Positions 16,166-25,805 of a DNA stretch of 64,000 bases are shown piece after piece. The DNA is from Collinsella aerofaciens (GTDB taxonomy: Bacteria; Actinomycetota; Coriobacteriia; Coriobacteriales; Coriobacteriaceae): contig NZ_JADNHZ010000003.1 of NCBI RefSeq assembly GCF_015554145.1, positions 62,001-126,000 on the forward strand, given 5' to 3'. Under the pieces are notes generated by a model that made no database searches, was not told where the DNA came from, and worked only from the letters and a program-made list of their open reading frames with translations. Every line of letters begins with the position of its first letter. Within the stretch, counting starts at the first letter, position 1. A program made the translations under genes and the position numbers.

Positions 16166-17245
16166 CTAAATACCCGCAAGTTCGCAGTAGCGGTCGACAT
16201 TGCTGGCAAATACCATCTCGACGGCGCCCTTCTGGACGGGCTCCGTCGGGGTCCTTCCCCACAGCAAATAATCGCCCAGTGTCTTGGCGCCGCGATACGC
16301 CAGGCTCGTCGGGTCCTTATAGACAATATTGGTAAAGATACCGCGGCGCAAGGCCAGGGCGCTTTCGGGAAACAGGTCGTTGCCGATCACCATGACCCGA
16401 CCGGCCTTGCCGGTCGAGACGAGCGCGTCGGCAACCACTTCGGAACCAACGGCAAAAACGCTACAAATGAGCTCAGGGGCGTCCGGCGCACTCAAGCGCT
16501 TTTCGAGCTCATGCTTGAGCTGTTTGACTTGCGCATGGGCACCGGCAAGGTCCTCGACCTGCCATGGAATATCTCGTTCGCGCAGATAATTGTGGAAGGC
16601 ACGGGCGGTTAGATAGTGTGAATCGGTATATGGGTCGCCCGTCAAAAGGAGCACGCGGGCGTCGGCCCCAGAAGCATGGACCAGGTTTGCCGCCTGCTCG
16701 GCCATAAGGCTGCCTGCCGTCGAATAATCGGCCAAGCTCGCACCCAAACGATTCAAATGCGGACGGTCGCCGTCGACAAGCTCAATCGTCACGCCCGCCT
16801 CGGCGATCTGCCCCAAAAGCTCAGTCGCACGATCGTCGCCCGGCGCATAGGCGAGCAAGCCATCAATCTTCTCGCCCACCTGCAGACGCTCGTCGATTTG
16901 CTCGAGTGCATCAGCGTAGCCGCCCACGCCAAATTCAACGCGCTCAACCGTAATGCCCCGGTCGATGACCTCCTGTTCAAAGCGATTGCAGCCTTCCCAC
17001 AGGTAACGGAAAAAGTACGCTCCCTCGCGCGATGCGCGGGGCAGGCAAAACACCAGATTGATATCCTTGCGGCGCAGGCTTGAGGCACTTGTGTTGCGGT
17101 GATAGCCCATGGCCTCGGCCTTAGCGTTCACCTTGGCGCGCACGGATTCGCTCACGCCGGCCTTTCCCGTCAGAGCCTTGTGCACGGTATTGATGGAAAC
17201 GCCAAGCTCGGCGGCTATGTCCTTCATGGTTACGCGAGCGCTCAT
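16166..17245 (-). CDS. LacI-family transcriptional regulator, probable pectin/galacturonate repressor
   Basis: 359 residues. The N-terminal helix-turn-helix is MTMKDIAAELGVS-like (VTMKDIAAELGVSINTVHKA) with the hinge helix around SESVRAKVNAKAEAMGY; the rest is a periplasmic-binding-protein fold that binds a sugar effector. It lies directly upstream of uxaCBA on the same strand. Seven copies of a LacI-type palindrome centred on CG occur at three promoters of the locus, so this protein is the natural candidate to bind them; that link is inferred. ATG at 17245 has GGAG seven bases upstream. I see no clear copy of the operator at its own promoter. Confidence 0.9.
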   Translation of the reverse strand: MSARVTMKDIAAELGVSINTVHKALTGKAGVSESVRAKVNAKAEAMGYHRNTSASSLRRKDINLVFCLPRASREGAYFFRYLWEGCNRFEQEVIDRGITVERVEFGVGGYADALEQIDERLQVGEKIDGLLAYAPGDDRATELLGQIAEAGVTIELVDGDRPHLNRLGASLADYSTAGSLMAEQAANLVHASGADARVLLLTGDPYTDSHYLTARAFHNYLRERDIPWQVEDLAGAHAQVKQLKHELEKRLSAPDAPELICSVFAVGSEVVADALVSTGKAGRVMVIGNDLFPESALALRRGIFTNIVYKDPTSLAYRGAKTLGDYLLWGRTPTEPVQKGAVEMVFASNVDRYCELAGI

Positions 17246-17342
17246 GCGGTTACTCCGTTATAGATAAGTTGCCAATTAATAGTCCAGTTAACGATACCCC
17301 AAAAATACTCTTCGACTCGCCGTGCTCTCCCTCAAATGCACA

Positions 17343-17376
17343 AAGCGCCCCGCGAACGGATGCCCGCGGAGCGCTT
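17343..17376 (-). terminator. Terminator-like hairpin after the Cys-rich membrane protein gene
   Basis: AAGCGCCCCGCG at 17343-17354 pairs with CGCGGAGCGCTT at 17365-17376 with one mismatch. Only a short T-rich stretch follows on the minus strand. Confidence 0.55.
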
Positions 17377-17389
17377 GGATGTCCGGACC

Positions 17390-17590
17390 TTATTTGATAC
17401 CGCGACCCAAGTCTTCGGCGATTTTGTCTACGCCCTTAAGCGCAGCGCACGTCTTTTTGTTGGAGCAATGCCCCGTGCAAACGCCACCCTGAGCGCAGTC
17501 GGCGCAGGTGCCCTTGCGGTAGATGCGCACGCACACGGCAACAAACGCAATACCGATAACAGCCAGTACAACAATATCGATAGGTGCCAT
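17390..17590 (-). CDS. Small Cys-rich single-span membrane protein, FeoB-associated type
   Basis: 66 residues: one N-terminal membrane segment (IDIVVLAVIGIAFVAVCVRI) followed by a cytoplasmic-looking CADCAQGGVCTGHC cluster and a Lys-rich tail. This layout matches the FeoB-associated Cys-rich membrane protein family, whose exact function is not established, though the genes often sit beside feoB. Here feoB is 5.5 kb away on the same strand, so the link is loose. ATG at 17590 is preceded by AGGAGG at good spacing. Confidence 0.7.
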   Translation of the reverse strand: MAPIDIVVLAVIGIAFVAVCVRIYRKGTCADCAQGGVCTGHCSNKKTCAALKGVDKIAEDLGRGIK

Positions 17591-17767
17591 AGCAAGCCTC
17601 CTCTAGTTAACCACCACTTACTTTACCCTATTCTCCACCTACCAAAAGGGGAAAGGTTTATTTTGGTCGGTTTTATCTGCGGAAACGCCACATCTCCCCA
17701 CCACATTGGTACAAGGCAACCTATCCGGAATGGTTGAAATCATGATCATAGAGCTCATCTCGCTGCC

Positions 17768-19634
17768 TCACTCAGCAATAAGGTTTACCCTGGTGCTATT
17801 TTTCTCGATACGATAGACGCCGACCTTGCCTGTAACGCCATAATGCTTTTTAAGTAGACCCATCTCCGCAGAATTGGACTCGATTACGATGAGCTTGTCA
17901 TAACCCGACAGAAGGTTATCCATATTGGGCTCATAGAACGCGCATATGGCATCGGAATGCGGGGCAAACAAATAATATCGAGCCACATACGTGAAGTAGT
18001 ACGAAGTCATAAGCCCATCGCGATCGGAACCGAACAGCAAATAACGAGTACCGTCTTCTTTACCCGATGCCGGCCAGCGATCACCGACGACATCTCGGAC
18101 CGTCGCCGGAAGCGAAGTGTCGTATGTCTTTGCATTGAATAGCATGCCGTTGTATTCACTCGTCAAAAGGCCAAGCGACAAGGCGATGCAGCCCATTACA
18201 ACCTGTTGGTATCGCCGCTTATGTAACGGCGTTGCATGGCAGGGGGAACCATCGGACCGGAATTTCATCTGCCCCTCAAGCTCAACGGTAACTGCCATCG
18301 CCAGGCCACCGACAAACAATGCAATGATGCTGCAAGCATAACGATCGAATCCAGCAAGCCTCAAGGCCTCGTCCATTGGCATCGAGAAAATGTACATGGC
18401 GAGAATACCCACATAGTAAACAATTGTCATGAAATCAAGCGCAACCAGTGCGCGGCGCACATGTGTCAACTGATGCCCAAAGCACCACCGAGCAGCCGCT
18501 AGCAATGCGACAACAGCCAAGTTGCCGAGCAGGAAACCGAGCGCAGGCCTGGTAGTTAAATCGATGGAGGTCGCAAAAAACGTCGAGACGACCTGCGCGA
18601 TCTGGGCAGTATTCTTACCGCCGACCACCGCCGCGTGAGCAGCATCGCCCACATCGAACTTATTCTTGACGCCCGCGAGCGCCGTGGCCATGTGCCAACT
18701 CCACATCAGATAAGTGGAAAAACCCAAAACACCTGCGACGGCAGTTGCACCAAACCAGCGCAGGCGAGCGTTCCAGCCGCGATTCCTGAGAGCAACGTGT
18801 CCGCGCGCTAAATGGTAAGCGAGCACAAATGCAACGAATACGACGCCCGTCGACTTCACCACTATGAGCTCCGCCATCAACGGCACGAGCAACTTGAGCT
18901 CGCGGCGAACATCACCGTTATAACGATCCACGACTGCCCAGCACGCCATCGTGAGGACCGGGAGCACGAAATCAACCAAAAGGTTATTAATGCGAATCGT
19001 TACATTGAAAAACGTAAGGAGCGAGCAGCCAGCCCCTAACACCGCATATGGCAGAAACGAACGGCGATTGCGCACAATACCAAGAACAGCATAAAAACAT
19101 GAGAAGATAAAGGCTGCCTGAACAACGAGCATTGTTCCCTCGGCATGGCCTAAAAACGTGCATGCGCAGTACAGCAGTGAAGTTGTGCCGAGCGGATAGT
19201 TGAAAAACTCAACGAGACCACTTGACGCCGTGGGGAAAGCCCCCGTCTCCAGCATGACCTTGAGCGCTATAGCCCAATGCGTAAAGTTATCGTAATGCTC
19301 GAGACGCGCCGACAGCAGGGGCCACAGAAAGATCAACATACCTAGGAGAAAACACGCGTCAGGGAGACCAAAGGGCAATCTAGCAAGACCACGACCATGG
19401 AGACAGGGCATTGCCGCTGCACCGGCGATGGCGCCCACCACAACCACCCCCCCAGGTGGCAGGGGCAAGCGCGCCCACGATTCCACCGGCATACGTGACG
19501 ACCCCCATGACACACAAGGCACACACGGGAGCGAAATGCACATCCGTCTCGGTCAAACGATGGATCCAATAGCACAGACCGAAGAGCGCTAGCAGGAACA
19601 GCGCCGCACGGCCGAAGGCAGCAATAATCAGCAT
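17768..19634 (-). pseudogene. Polytopic membrane protein (glycosyltransferase-like), frame broken at a G7 tract
   Basis: The natural start is ATG at 19634 (MLIIAAFGRAALFLLALFG), with AAGGAG seven bases upstream and a 7-base overlap with the upstream glycosyltransferase gene. Reading this frame reaches a run of seven G (19447-19453, C on the plus strand) after ALAPATWGG and then goes out of frame; with six G the sequence continues as VVVVGAIAGAAAMPC into a long open frame of about 620 residues. The protein has many hydrophobic segments and a soluble C-terminal domain (KEDGTRYLLFGSDRDG), like integral-membrane sugar transferases or polymerases. The broken frame may be a slipped-strand phase switch, a sequencing error or true decay. 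Confidence 0.75.
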
Positions 19635-21877
19635 GCAGCGTCTCCTTCGACATGAGCAGAATCGTGACTGGTCCGCTCCGCATCCCGTGAATCGCCGCAT
19701 CGATCGCTATCACGCCTGGAGCGGCGGCGGGATCTCCATACGCGGTAACGCGAAAGAAGCGCCCTTATCCTCATGCGGACAATACGCACGATATCGTCAT
19801 AGGTGGTGTTCCAGCTATCAAGCTCCTCGGCGATGCCCGTTTCGCGATCGTACAGCAGCTGATCATAGATGCGACGCTCCTCGAGCGAGCGGTGCTCGAT
19901 TCGAAGCGCCGCGTACCACGACTCATCATCGCCACATTTGGATTGAAAGAGGCGCACAAGCCTACCAGAAACGCATGTGCAATAGCGACCATCTCCCAAG
20001 CGCACCGCAAAGCTGCGCAGCTCCTCGGGAAAGGGATCATCGATGCGCACGAGTACACCACCGTCTGACATGTTGATGGCACGCCCCGCGAAAACACCCA
20101 CAGGGCCTTCGTCATCCGTCTCGTCCGAACTGCAATCGGGGAAAACGCCACCTTCGGCCACGGCTTCGCCGGTGCCCTCGGTTAGCTTCGACCACTCATC
20201 CTCAACCGGCAGCGCCGTCAGCACCGCAGGTTCGTCTACGGAGATGCGAGTACTCTTGCGCGGCATGGACCGACCACCCGAAAAGGCAATAGCATACAAA
20301 AGGGCAATCAAGTTGTAGCACAACCAATAGATGATCACGGAACTGTACACGAGCGCCATGCCATACTTTCCCCATGTAAATCTGATAATAGCTGCAACCG
20401 AGAGCACCACGAGCAACAGGTGTGGGAGCATGTTCCACAGGCTACCGCTGCGATTGGTCGTCTTGTCTTTACGCGTAACTTTGAACTTTGTCTCGCGGAT
20501 ACCGAGCGTCTCAAGAAATACGGGAATAATAAGTGATGGCGCCAGCGTGGTGTCGATGATTTGACTCCATTTCTGACTGCGAACATTGCTCGAAAGCAAT
20601 TTCATAGACCTGCTATAAAAGAAATAGCTCGGCAGCCAAAAAATTAGTAACTGCCAGAGTGTGCAGTTAACCACTTGGAAGTCAAACAAGGCAAACATAA
20701 TGGGCGCAAGAATGAAGATGATGCGGTTGAAGAATGACCACCAGTACAGAAAACTGCACAGATAGGTAATGCGCGCGGGAAAAGAAATCTTGCGGGAAAA
20801 GATGACACCCGTGTTTTGGATGCTCTGAATCACACCGCGCGCCCAGCGGATGCGTTGGTGCACCATCGAGCGCACATCCGTCGTCGAGAGGCCGTGAGCT
20901 TCGACCTTATCAGTGGCATAGGTAATATAACCCGCCATCTGCAGACGACAGCTCGTCTCAAAATCTTCGGTGATCGTATGATACGGAAACCCGCCAATCT
21001 CCTCCATACCGGCGCGCGAAATCACGGCATTGCTACCGGTGTATGCGCAGGCGTTGGACGAGTTGCGCATCTGGTTTACCTCGCGTGAGAAGAAATCTTG
21101 CTCATTAGGAATCTTGTCCTCGGCGTACAGATTGAACTGAAAAAGATCAAGATTATAGAAGCTTTGCGGCGTCTGAATCAGACCGACTTTAAGGTCCTCA
21201 TTGAGTTCGTCCTCGGAACGATAACGCCATGCGCCGGTCGCGCCATCCTGAATATAGCGAGGCAGCAAGAAATAGGGCACGGTATCTACGAGAAAGCTGC
21301 TGCGCGGAATCATGTCGGCATCGAACGTCGCAATCAGCGGTGAAGTCGTGTGCCTTAGCGCGTTGTTGAGGTTACCCGATTTGGCATACTTGTTATCCTC
21401 ACAGGGGATATAACCAATCCCAAGTTCAGCCGCAAGGGAAGCGACCTCTTTGCGGCAGCCATCGTCAGCAAAATAGACGTGCACCCGAGAACGATCGGGA
21501 TAGTCCATGTAGGTACAGGCGTTCGCCGTCTTGAACAACACGTCAGTCGGCTCGTTGTGCGTAGCGATTACCACGTCAACGTCGGGATAGTCTTCGGGCA
21601 AGATTTTCGGCATAACGAGATGTCCGCTGTCGGCCTTGACCTTGCGGTAGTAAAGTTCGAAGGTCGTAAACGCGGTTACTGCCTCAGCGATGAGCAGCAA
21701 GATCGCAAAAATCATCTGGGGAATCCCCTGATCAAACGGCAGGGTGAACAGAAGACGCCATAGCAGATAGATGACCATAAGGACTGCAGTGACGATAAAG
21801 GTCGTCACATCGCGCTTCCGTGCCCCCTGTTTTTCCACCACGCTTTTCTTGGCTTTCTTAAGCTCATGAACGCTCAC
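19628..21877 (-). CDS. Cellulose-synthase-like family 2 glycosyltransferase with C-terminal PilZ domain
   Basis: 749 residues. Two N-terminal membrane helices are followed by a GT2 domain with VVIATHNEP, ADDG (about 137-140), FDADM (185-189), TED (303-305) and QRIRW (341-345), the set used by processive beta-glycan synthases. More helices follow, then a PilZ domain with RKSTR (540-544) and NMSDGG (602-607), the two motifs that bind cyclic di-GMP. The basic tail is rich in Arg. Bacterial BcsA has the same order, but no bcsB, bcsZ or bcsC is nearby. It overlaps the next gene and follows the GT2-GtrA gene by 12 bases, forming a three-gene unit for a surface polysaccharide of unknown structure. 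Confidence 0.88.
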   Translation of the reverse strand: MSVHELKKAKKSVVEKQGARKRDVTTFIVTAVLMVIYLLWRLLFTLPFDQGIPQMIFAILLLIAEAVTAFTTFELYYRKVKADSGHLVMPKILPEDYPDVDVVIATHNEPTDVLFKTANACTYMDYPDRSRVHVYFADDGCRKEVASLAAELGIGYIPCEDNKYAKSGNLNNALRHTTSPLIATFDADMIPRSSFLVDTVPYFLLPRYIQDGATGAWRYRSEDELNEDLKVGLIQTPQSFYNLDLFQFNLYAEDKIPNEQDFFSREVNQMRNSSNACAYTGSNAVISRAGMEEIGGFPYHTITEDFETSCRLQMAGYITYATDKVEAHGLSTTDVRSMVHQRIRWARGVIQSIQNTGVIFSRKISFPARITYLCSFLYWWSFFNRIIFILAPIMFALFDFQVVNCTLWQLLIFWLPSYFFYSRSMKLLSSNVRSQKWSQIIDTTLAPSLIIPVFLETLGIRETKFKVTRKDKTTNRSGSLWNMLPHLLLVVLSVAAIIRFTWGKYGMALVYSSVIIYWLCYNLIALLYAIAFSGGRSMPRKSTRISVDEPAVLTALPVEDEWSKLTEGTGEAVAEGGVFPDCSSDETDDEGPVGVFAGRAINMSDGGVLVRIDDPFPEELRSFAVRLGDGRYCTCVSGRLVRLFQSKCGDDESWYAALRIEHRSLEERRIYDQLLYDRETGIAEELDSWNTTYDDIVRIVRMRIRALLSRYRVWRSRRRSRRDSDRCGDSRDAERTSHDSAHVEGDAAC

Positions 21878-21889
21878 GGAATCATCCCC

Positions 21890-22963
21890 CTATTCAAAGA
21901 CCCATGACTGCTGGATACGGTAGTTAGCAAAGAACAATGCCGTATCAACAAACGGTTTGATGATAAAGACCGGTATGGGCAGTGCAACGGAAATCAAGAG
22001 GACGAGAGCTGCGCTCGCCAACATACAAGCTGCGCACAGGGCGATATAGCGGCAAAGGCTCCGAGAACAGCTGGAATTATCCGCTTTGAAGACGATATTT
22101 CGATTCAGCATATAGTTGACAAATGCCGAGACGACCCGCGCAACGACGGTTGCCCACACGATGGCTGCGCTGGTCGCGACACCATGCGACCATAGGAGTA
22201 CGAGCGCAGAGAACAGTGCCCAATCCAACAACGATGTGCAGAGCGAAGAGAGCGTGTAGCGCGCAAACGCAGAGAATAAGACACCGAGCACGCGAAGCGA
22301 ATCAACAACGGGACGGAAATGTGATGCCCCGTTGTCACCCTCGTAGACCGTGGTAATGGGAACCTCGAAGATGCCACCCGCACGCCGCGCCAGCACAAGC
22401 ATCTCTGTCTCGAACTCATATCCGTCTCGCACCACAGCGAGCATACGGCGCATAAGCGACGCCGGAAGGCCACGTAAGCCCGTCTGCGTATCACTCACAT
22501 CGACACCGCAGAGCACGCGCATGGCCCCAAGCATAAAATTGTTACCGAGCTTACTGCGCGCAGGAACGCCATTACCGTCGAATCGGCGACAGCCAAGCAC
22601 CAACGAGTCCTGGTGCAGACCGAGTTCGCGCGCAACGGCGCGGATATCGGCAGGCAAATGCTGACCATCGGCATCTGCCGTGACGGCCCCCGCAACAGTC
22701 GGGACCTGTTCCAAGAGATAAGAAAAAGCAGTCTTGAGAGCCGCACCTTTGCCGCGGTTGAGCCCGTGGACAAGAACCGTAGCACCAAGCGCGCGGGCGC
22801 GGTCAAACACCACAGAACAGGACGCGCTGCTCCCGTCATCCACCACAACGATCGGTCCCGGCCATCCGAGCACGAGCTCCTCAAGTAGTGCGGCCAGCCG
22901 ACCACTCGGCTCATACGCGGGAATCACCAAAGCTATCCTATTGTCGATATCTGCCATGATCAA
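21890..22963 (-). CDS. Fused family 2 glycosyltransferase and GtrA-like membrane protein
   Basis: 357 residues. Residues about 8-225 are a GT2 domain (ALVIPAYEPSGRLAALLEEL, VVVDDGSS, ADADGQH as the DxD motif, SDTQTGLRGLP); residues about 235-357 form a four-helix GtrA-like domain (FARYTLSSLCTSLLDWALFS, FVNYMLNRNIVF, IQQSWVF). Such proteins make or flip polyprenyl-phosphate-linked sugars for cell-surface glycans. TTG at 22963 is seven bases after GGAG; the ATG two codons later is the alternative start. It is the first gene of the three-gene polysaccharide unit. Confidence 0.85.
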   Translation of the reverse strand: MIMADIDNRIALVIPAYEPSGRLAALLEELVLGWPGPIVVVDDGSSASCSVVFDRARALGATVLVHGLNRGKGAALKTAFSYLLEQVPTVAGAVTADADGQHLPADIRAVARELGLHQDSLVLGCRRFDGNGVPARSKLGNNFMLGAMRVLCGVDVSDTQTGLRGLPASLMRRMLAVVRDGYEFETEMLVLARRAGGIFEVPITTVYEGDNGASHFRPVVDSLRVLGVLFSAFARYTLSSLCTSLLDWALFSALVLLWSHGVATSAAIVWATVVARVVSAFVNYMLNRNIVFKADNSSCSRSLCRYIALCAACMLASAALVLLISVALPIPVFIIKPFVDTALFFANYRIQQSWVFE

Positions 22964-23035
22964 ATGGATTCTCCAACATAATGAATCGATTTGCGGACGT
23001 CGATTATAACGAAATTGCCTAGCGGTTAAAACAAA

Positions 23036-23063
23036 AGCCCGAGTGTCGCTGGGACACCCGGGC
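23036..23063 (-). terminator. Intrinsic terminator of the feo operon
   Basis: AGCCCGAGTGTC at 23036-23047 pairs with GACACCCGGGCT with one mismatch. TTTTGTTTT follows on the minus strand, about 30 bases past the feoB stop. Confidence 0.85.
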
Positions 23064-23093
23064 TCGTGGAAAGGGGTTGATCCTTATTCGGAC

Positions 23094-25421
23094 TTAGGCG
23101 GAAACTGCAGCGGAAGCAGTGTTGGTCTCGTCCTCGTCGGTCCAAGCGTGCTTGGGCATAGGACGGAAAATCTGGAAGAGCATCGCGACCAGCAGCACGA
23201 TAGCCACAACCGTCCAGAAGCCAAACTGCCCAAGGACAAGCAGGTTATAGAACTGGTTGATGAACAGGCCAATCACCCAAGCGAAGGCGCACTCGTAGCC
23301 GAGGGCAATCGCGGTCCACTTGCCGGAATCCATCTGGTTGCGGATGGTACCCATAGCGGCAAAGCACGGAGCGCACAGCAGGTTGAACGCGCCGAAGGCA
23401 ACGCAGGCGCCCATGGTGGGGAACATGCCGGCAAACGCGGTCCACAGGCTCGGGTCGGTCTCGCCCGCGTCGGCGACGGACAGCAGCGAGCCGGCGGTGG
23501 CGACGACGTTCTCCTTGGCGACGAGGCCAGAGACAGTCAGCGCGGTTGCCTGCCAGGTGCTAAAGCCGAGCGGGGCGAAGATCCAAGCGACCAGGTTGCC
23601 CAGCATGGCGAGCACGGAGTAGTCCATGAACTCCTCGGAGATGCCCTCCATGGCAGGCAGGAAGCCAAAGGCGCCGTTGTAGCTACCAAAGTTGGAGAGG
23701 AACCATACCACGACGGTAGAGGCGAAGATGACCGTGCCGGCCTTCTTGATAAAGGCCCAGCAGCGCTCCCACACGTGCAGCGCCCAAGAGCGGATCGCCG
23801 GGAAGTGGTAGGCAGGAAGCTCCATAACAAACGGCGTCGGGCGACCGGCGAAGAGCTTGGTCTTCTTGAGCATGAGGCCCGAGGCGATGACGGCAAAGAC
23901 GCCCAAGAAGTAGAAGAGCGGGCTGATCCACGCGGCGGTGGTGGAAGAATCGCCGATGATGGAGCCCATGAGCAGGGCGATGATCGGCAGCTTGGCGCCA
24001 CAGGGAATGAACGTGGTGGTCATGACCGTCATGCGGCGGTCCTTCTCGTTCTCGATGGTCTTGGTGGCCATGACGCCGGGGACGCCGCAGCCCGAGGACA
24101 CGAGCATGGGGATAAAGGACTTACCGGACAGGCCAAAGCGGCGGAACACGCGGTCCATGATGAAGGCGACGCGGGCCATATAGCCGCAGTCCTCCAGGAA
24201 GGACAGCATGACGAACAGCAGGAACATCTGCGGGACGAAGCCGAAGATGGCACCCAGGCCGCCGACGATACCGTCACAGACGAGCGAATCGACCAGGCCG
24301 CCGTCCTCGGTGCCACCCGCCACAAGGGCGTCGTGCACCACGGTGGTAATACCCGGAACATAGGGGCCGTATTGTGCCGGGTCGACCGAGTCGGCATTGT
24401 CGCCCGCAGCCTCGACAGCTGCGTCGTAGGCGTCGCGACCCTGGCCGAGCGCATACCAGCCGTCGGTGCCGAAGAGCTGGTCGTTGGTGAAGTCGGTCAC
24501 CGTGCCGCCCAAGGTAGAAACGGCGATGTAGTACACGCAGAACATGATGACCACAAAGATCGGCAGGCCCAGGATACGATTGGTAACCACGCGGTCGATC
24601 TTCTCGGAGGTGCTCATCTTGGCCGGAGCCTTGGTCATGCACTCATCGATGATGTGCGCGATGACGCCATAGCGCTCACCGGTGATGATGGACTCGGCAT
24701 CGTCGTCGCAGTCCTGCTCGCACTGGGCGACCAGCTCCTCCACGCGAGCAGCCTTCTCCTTAGTGAGGTTGATGAGCTTGCAGGCGTCCGCGTCGCGCTC
24801 GAACAGCTTGACGGCGTAATAGCGGCGCTTTTTGGCGGGAACGCTTGCCGGCAGATTGTTCTCGATGTGGTCCAGAACGTCCTCGATGGAGGAATCGAAC
24901 TTGTGCTCCGGCACCTGGCCCTTAGAAGCAGCGGACTTCTTGACCTGCTCGAAGAGCTCCTTGATGCCCTTGTTCTTAAGAGCCGAGATCATCATGACCG
25001 GGCAGCCGAGCTTCTTGGAGAGCTTGTCCGTGTCGATCTTATCGCCGTTCTTCTCGACCAGGTCGGCCATGTTGAGGGCAACGACCACGGGCAGGCCGGT
25101 CTCGATAACCTGAAGCGCCAGGTACAGGTTACGCTCGAGGTTGGTGGCATCGACGACTTGGACGACAACATCGGGCTCGCCGCTCATGAGGTAATCGCGC
25201 GAGCATTGCTCCTCGGGGCTGTAGGGGGAAAGCGAGTAGATGCCAGGGAGGTCCGTGATGGTAACGTTCTTGTCGCTTAGGAGCTTGGCCTCCTTTTTCT
25301 CAACCGTGACGCCGGGCCAGTTGCCAACGTAGCCGTTGGCGCCGGTGATCAGGTTGAAAAGCGTGGTCTTGCCGCAGTTGGGGTTACCCGCCAACGCGAC
25401 ATGGATCTGAGAATCCGCCAT
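23094..25421 (-). CDS. feoB: Ferrous iron transporter FeoB
   Basis: 775 residues. The N-terminal GTPase domain has G1 GNPNCGKT (11-18), G3 DLPG and G4 NMAD; a linker GDI-like domain follows, then the membrane part with two Gate regions (PCGAKLPIIALLMG and FGAFNLLCAPCFAAMG, with the conserved Cys residues). It imports Fe2+ across the cytoplasmic membrane. It is the third gene after two feoA genes and is preceded by its own candidate iron box at 25497-25516, so it may also be transcribed separately. The start is ATG at 25421, with AGGA about six bases upstream. Confidence 0.97.
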   Translation of the reverse strand: MADSQIHVALAGNPNCGKTTLFNLITGANGYVGNWPGVTVEKKEAKLLSDKNVTITDLPGIYSLSPYSPEEQCSRDYLMSGEPDVVVQVVDATNLERNLYLALQVIETGLPVVVALNMADLVEKNGDKIDTDKLSKKLGCPVMMISALKNKGIKELFEQVKKSAASKGQVPEHKFDSSIEDVLDHIENNLPASVPAKKRRYYAVKLFERDADACKLINLTKEKAARVEELVAQCEQDCDDDAESIITGERYGVIAHIIDECMTKAPAKMSTSEKIDRVVTNRILGLPIFVVIMFCVYYIAVSTLGGTVTDFTNDQLFGTDGWYALGQGRDAYDAAVEAAGDNADSVDPAQYGPYVPGITTVVHDALVAGGTEDGGLVDSLVCDGIVGGLGAIFGFVPQMFLLFVMLSFLEDCGYMARVAFIMDRVFRRFGLSGKSFIPMLVSSGCGVPGVMATKTIENEKDRRMTVMTTTFIPCGAKLPIIALLMGSIIGDSSTTAAWISPLFYFLGVFAVIASGLMLKKTKLFAGRPTPFVMELPAYHFPAIRSWALHVWERCWAFIKKAGTVIFASTVVVWFLSNFGSYNGAFGFLPAMEGISEEFMDYSVLAMLGNLVAWIFAPLGFSTWQATALTVSGLVAKENVVATAGSLLSVADAGETDPSLWTAFAGMFPTMGACVAFGAFNLLCAPCFAAMGTIRNQMDSGKWTAIALGYECAFAWVIGLFINQFYNLLVLGQFGFWTVVAIVLLVAMLFQIFRPMPKHAWTDEDETNTASAAVSA

Positions 25422-25496
25422 TCAATCCTTCTTCCTTGTGTGCCTGCGCTGCTTTCTCCGCGCAGGCTGGATAATGTGCTTCAAAGATGCTGCATT

Positions 25497-25516
25497 AAGT
25501 TAGAAATACCTAACTT
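25497..25516 (-). promoter_or_regulatory. Candidate iron-responsive (DtxR/IdeR-type) operator before feoB
   Basis: AAGTTAG-aaatac-CTAACTT is a 20-bp dyad 76 bases before the feoB start. On the minus strand it reads TTAGG-TATTT-CTAA in its core, matching the arms of the DtxR/IdeR box (TTAGG-N5-CTAA). Regulator identity is inferred. Confidence 0.55.
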
Positions 25517-25544
25517 TATCTGCAGAAATATACGTCGCGAGCTC

Positions 25545-25766
25545 TTACTGGACCTCGACGACGGCCGCCTCCTCCTTGCGGATGGAAAGCTCGTAGCCGC
25601 GCACGTTGATCTCGACCGGATCACCGAGCGGCGCAACCTTCACGACCTTGAACGAAGTGCCCTTGATGAGCCCCAGGTCCATAAGGTGGCGACGAAGCGC
25701 ACCCTCACCGTGAAGCTTGACGATGGTAGAGCTCTCGCCCACTTTAACGTCACCTAACGTCTTCAT
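25545..25766 (-). CDS. feoA: Ferrous iron transport protein FeoA
   Basis: 73 residues of a single SH3-like FeoA domain: GESSTIVKLHGEGALRRHLM, then DLGLIKGTSFKVVKVAPLGDP and a C-terminal VRGYELSIRKEEAAVVEV. FeoA is a small cytoplasmic partner needed for full FeoB activity. It lies between a second feoA-like gene (40 bases upstream) and feoB (123 bases downstream). ATG at 25766 follows GGGGGAC by six bases. Confidence 0.92.
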   Translation of the reverse strand: MKTLGDVKVGESSTIVKLHGEGALRRHLMDLGLIKGTSFKVVKVAPLGDPVEINVRGYELSIRKEEAAVVEVQ

Positions 25767-25805
25767 CCTCTTGTCCCCCTTTCGGTTTTTATGAAATGCT
25801 GCTGA

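Noticed and set aside
15824..16612. 262-residue plus-strand protein
   Set aside because: It crosses the uxaC promoter, the inverted-repeat element and the terminator, then runs opposite lacI.
19342..19713. Separate small gene at the N-terminus of the membrane protein
   Set aside because: The frame from 19634 is better explained as the true start of the frame-broken membrane protein; the other overlapping frame has no ribosome site.
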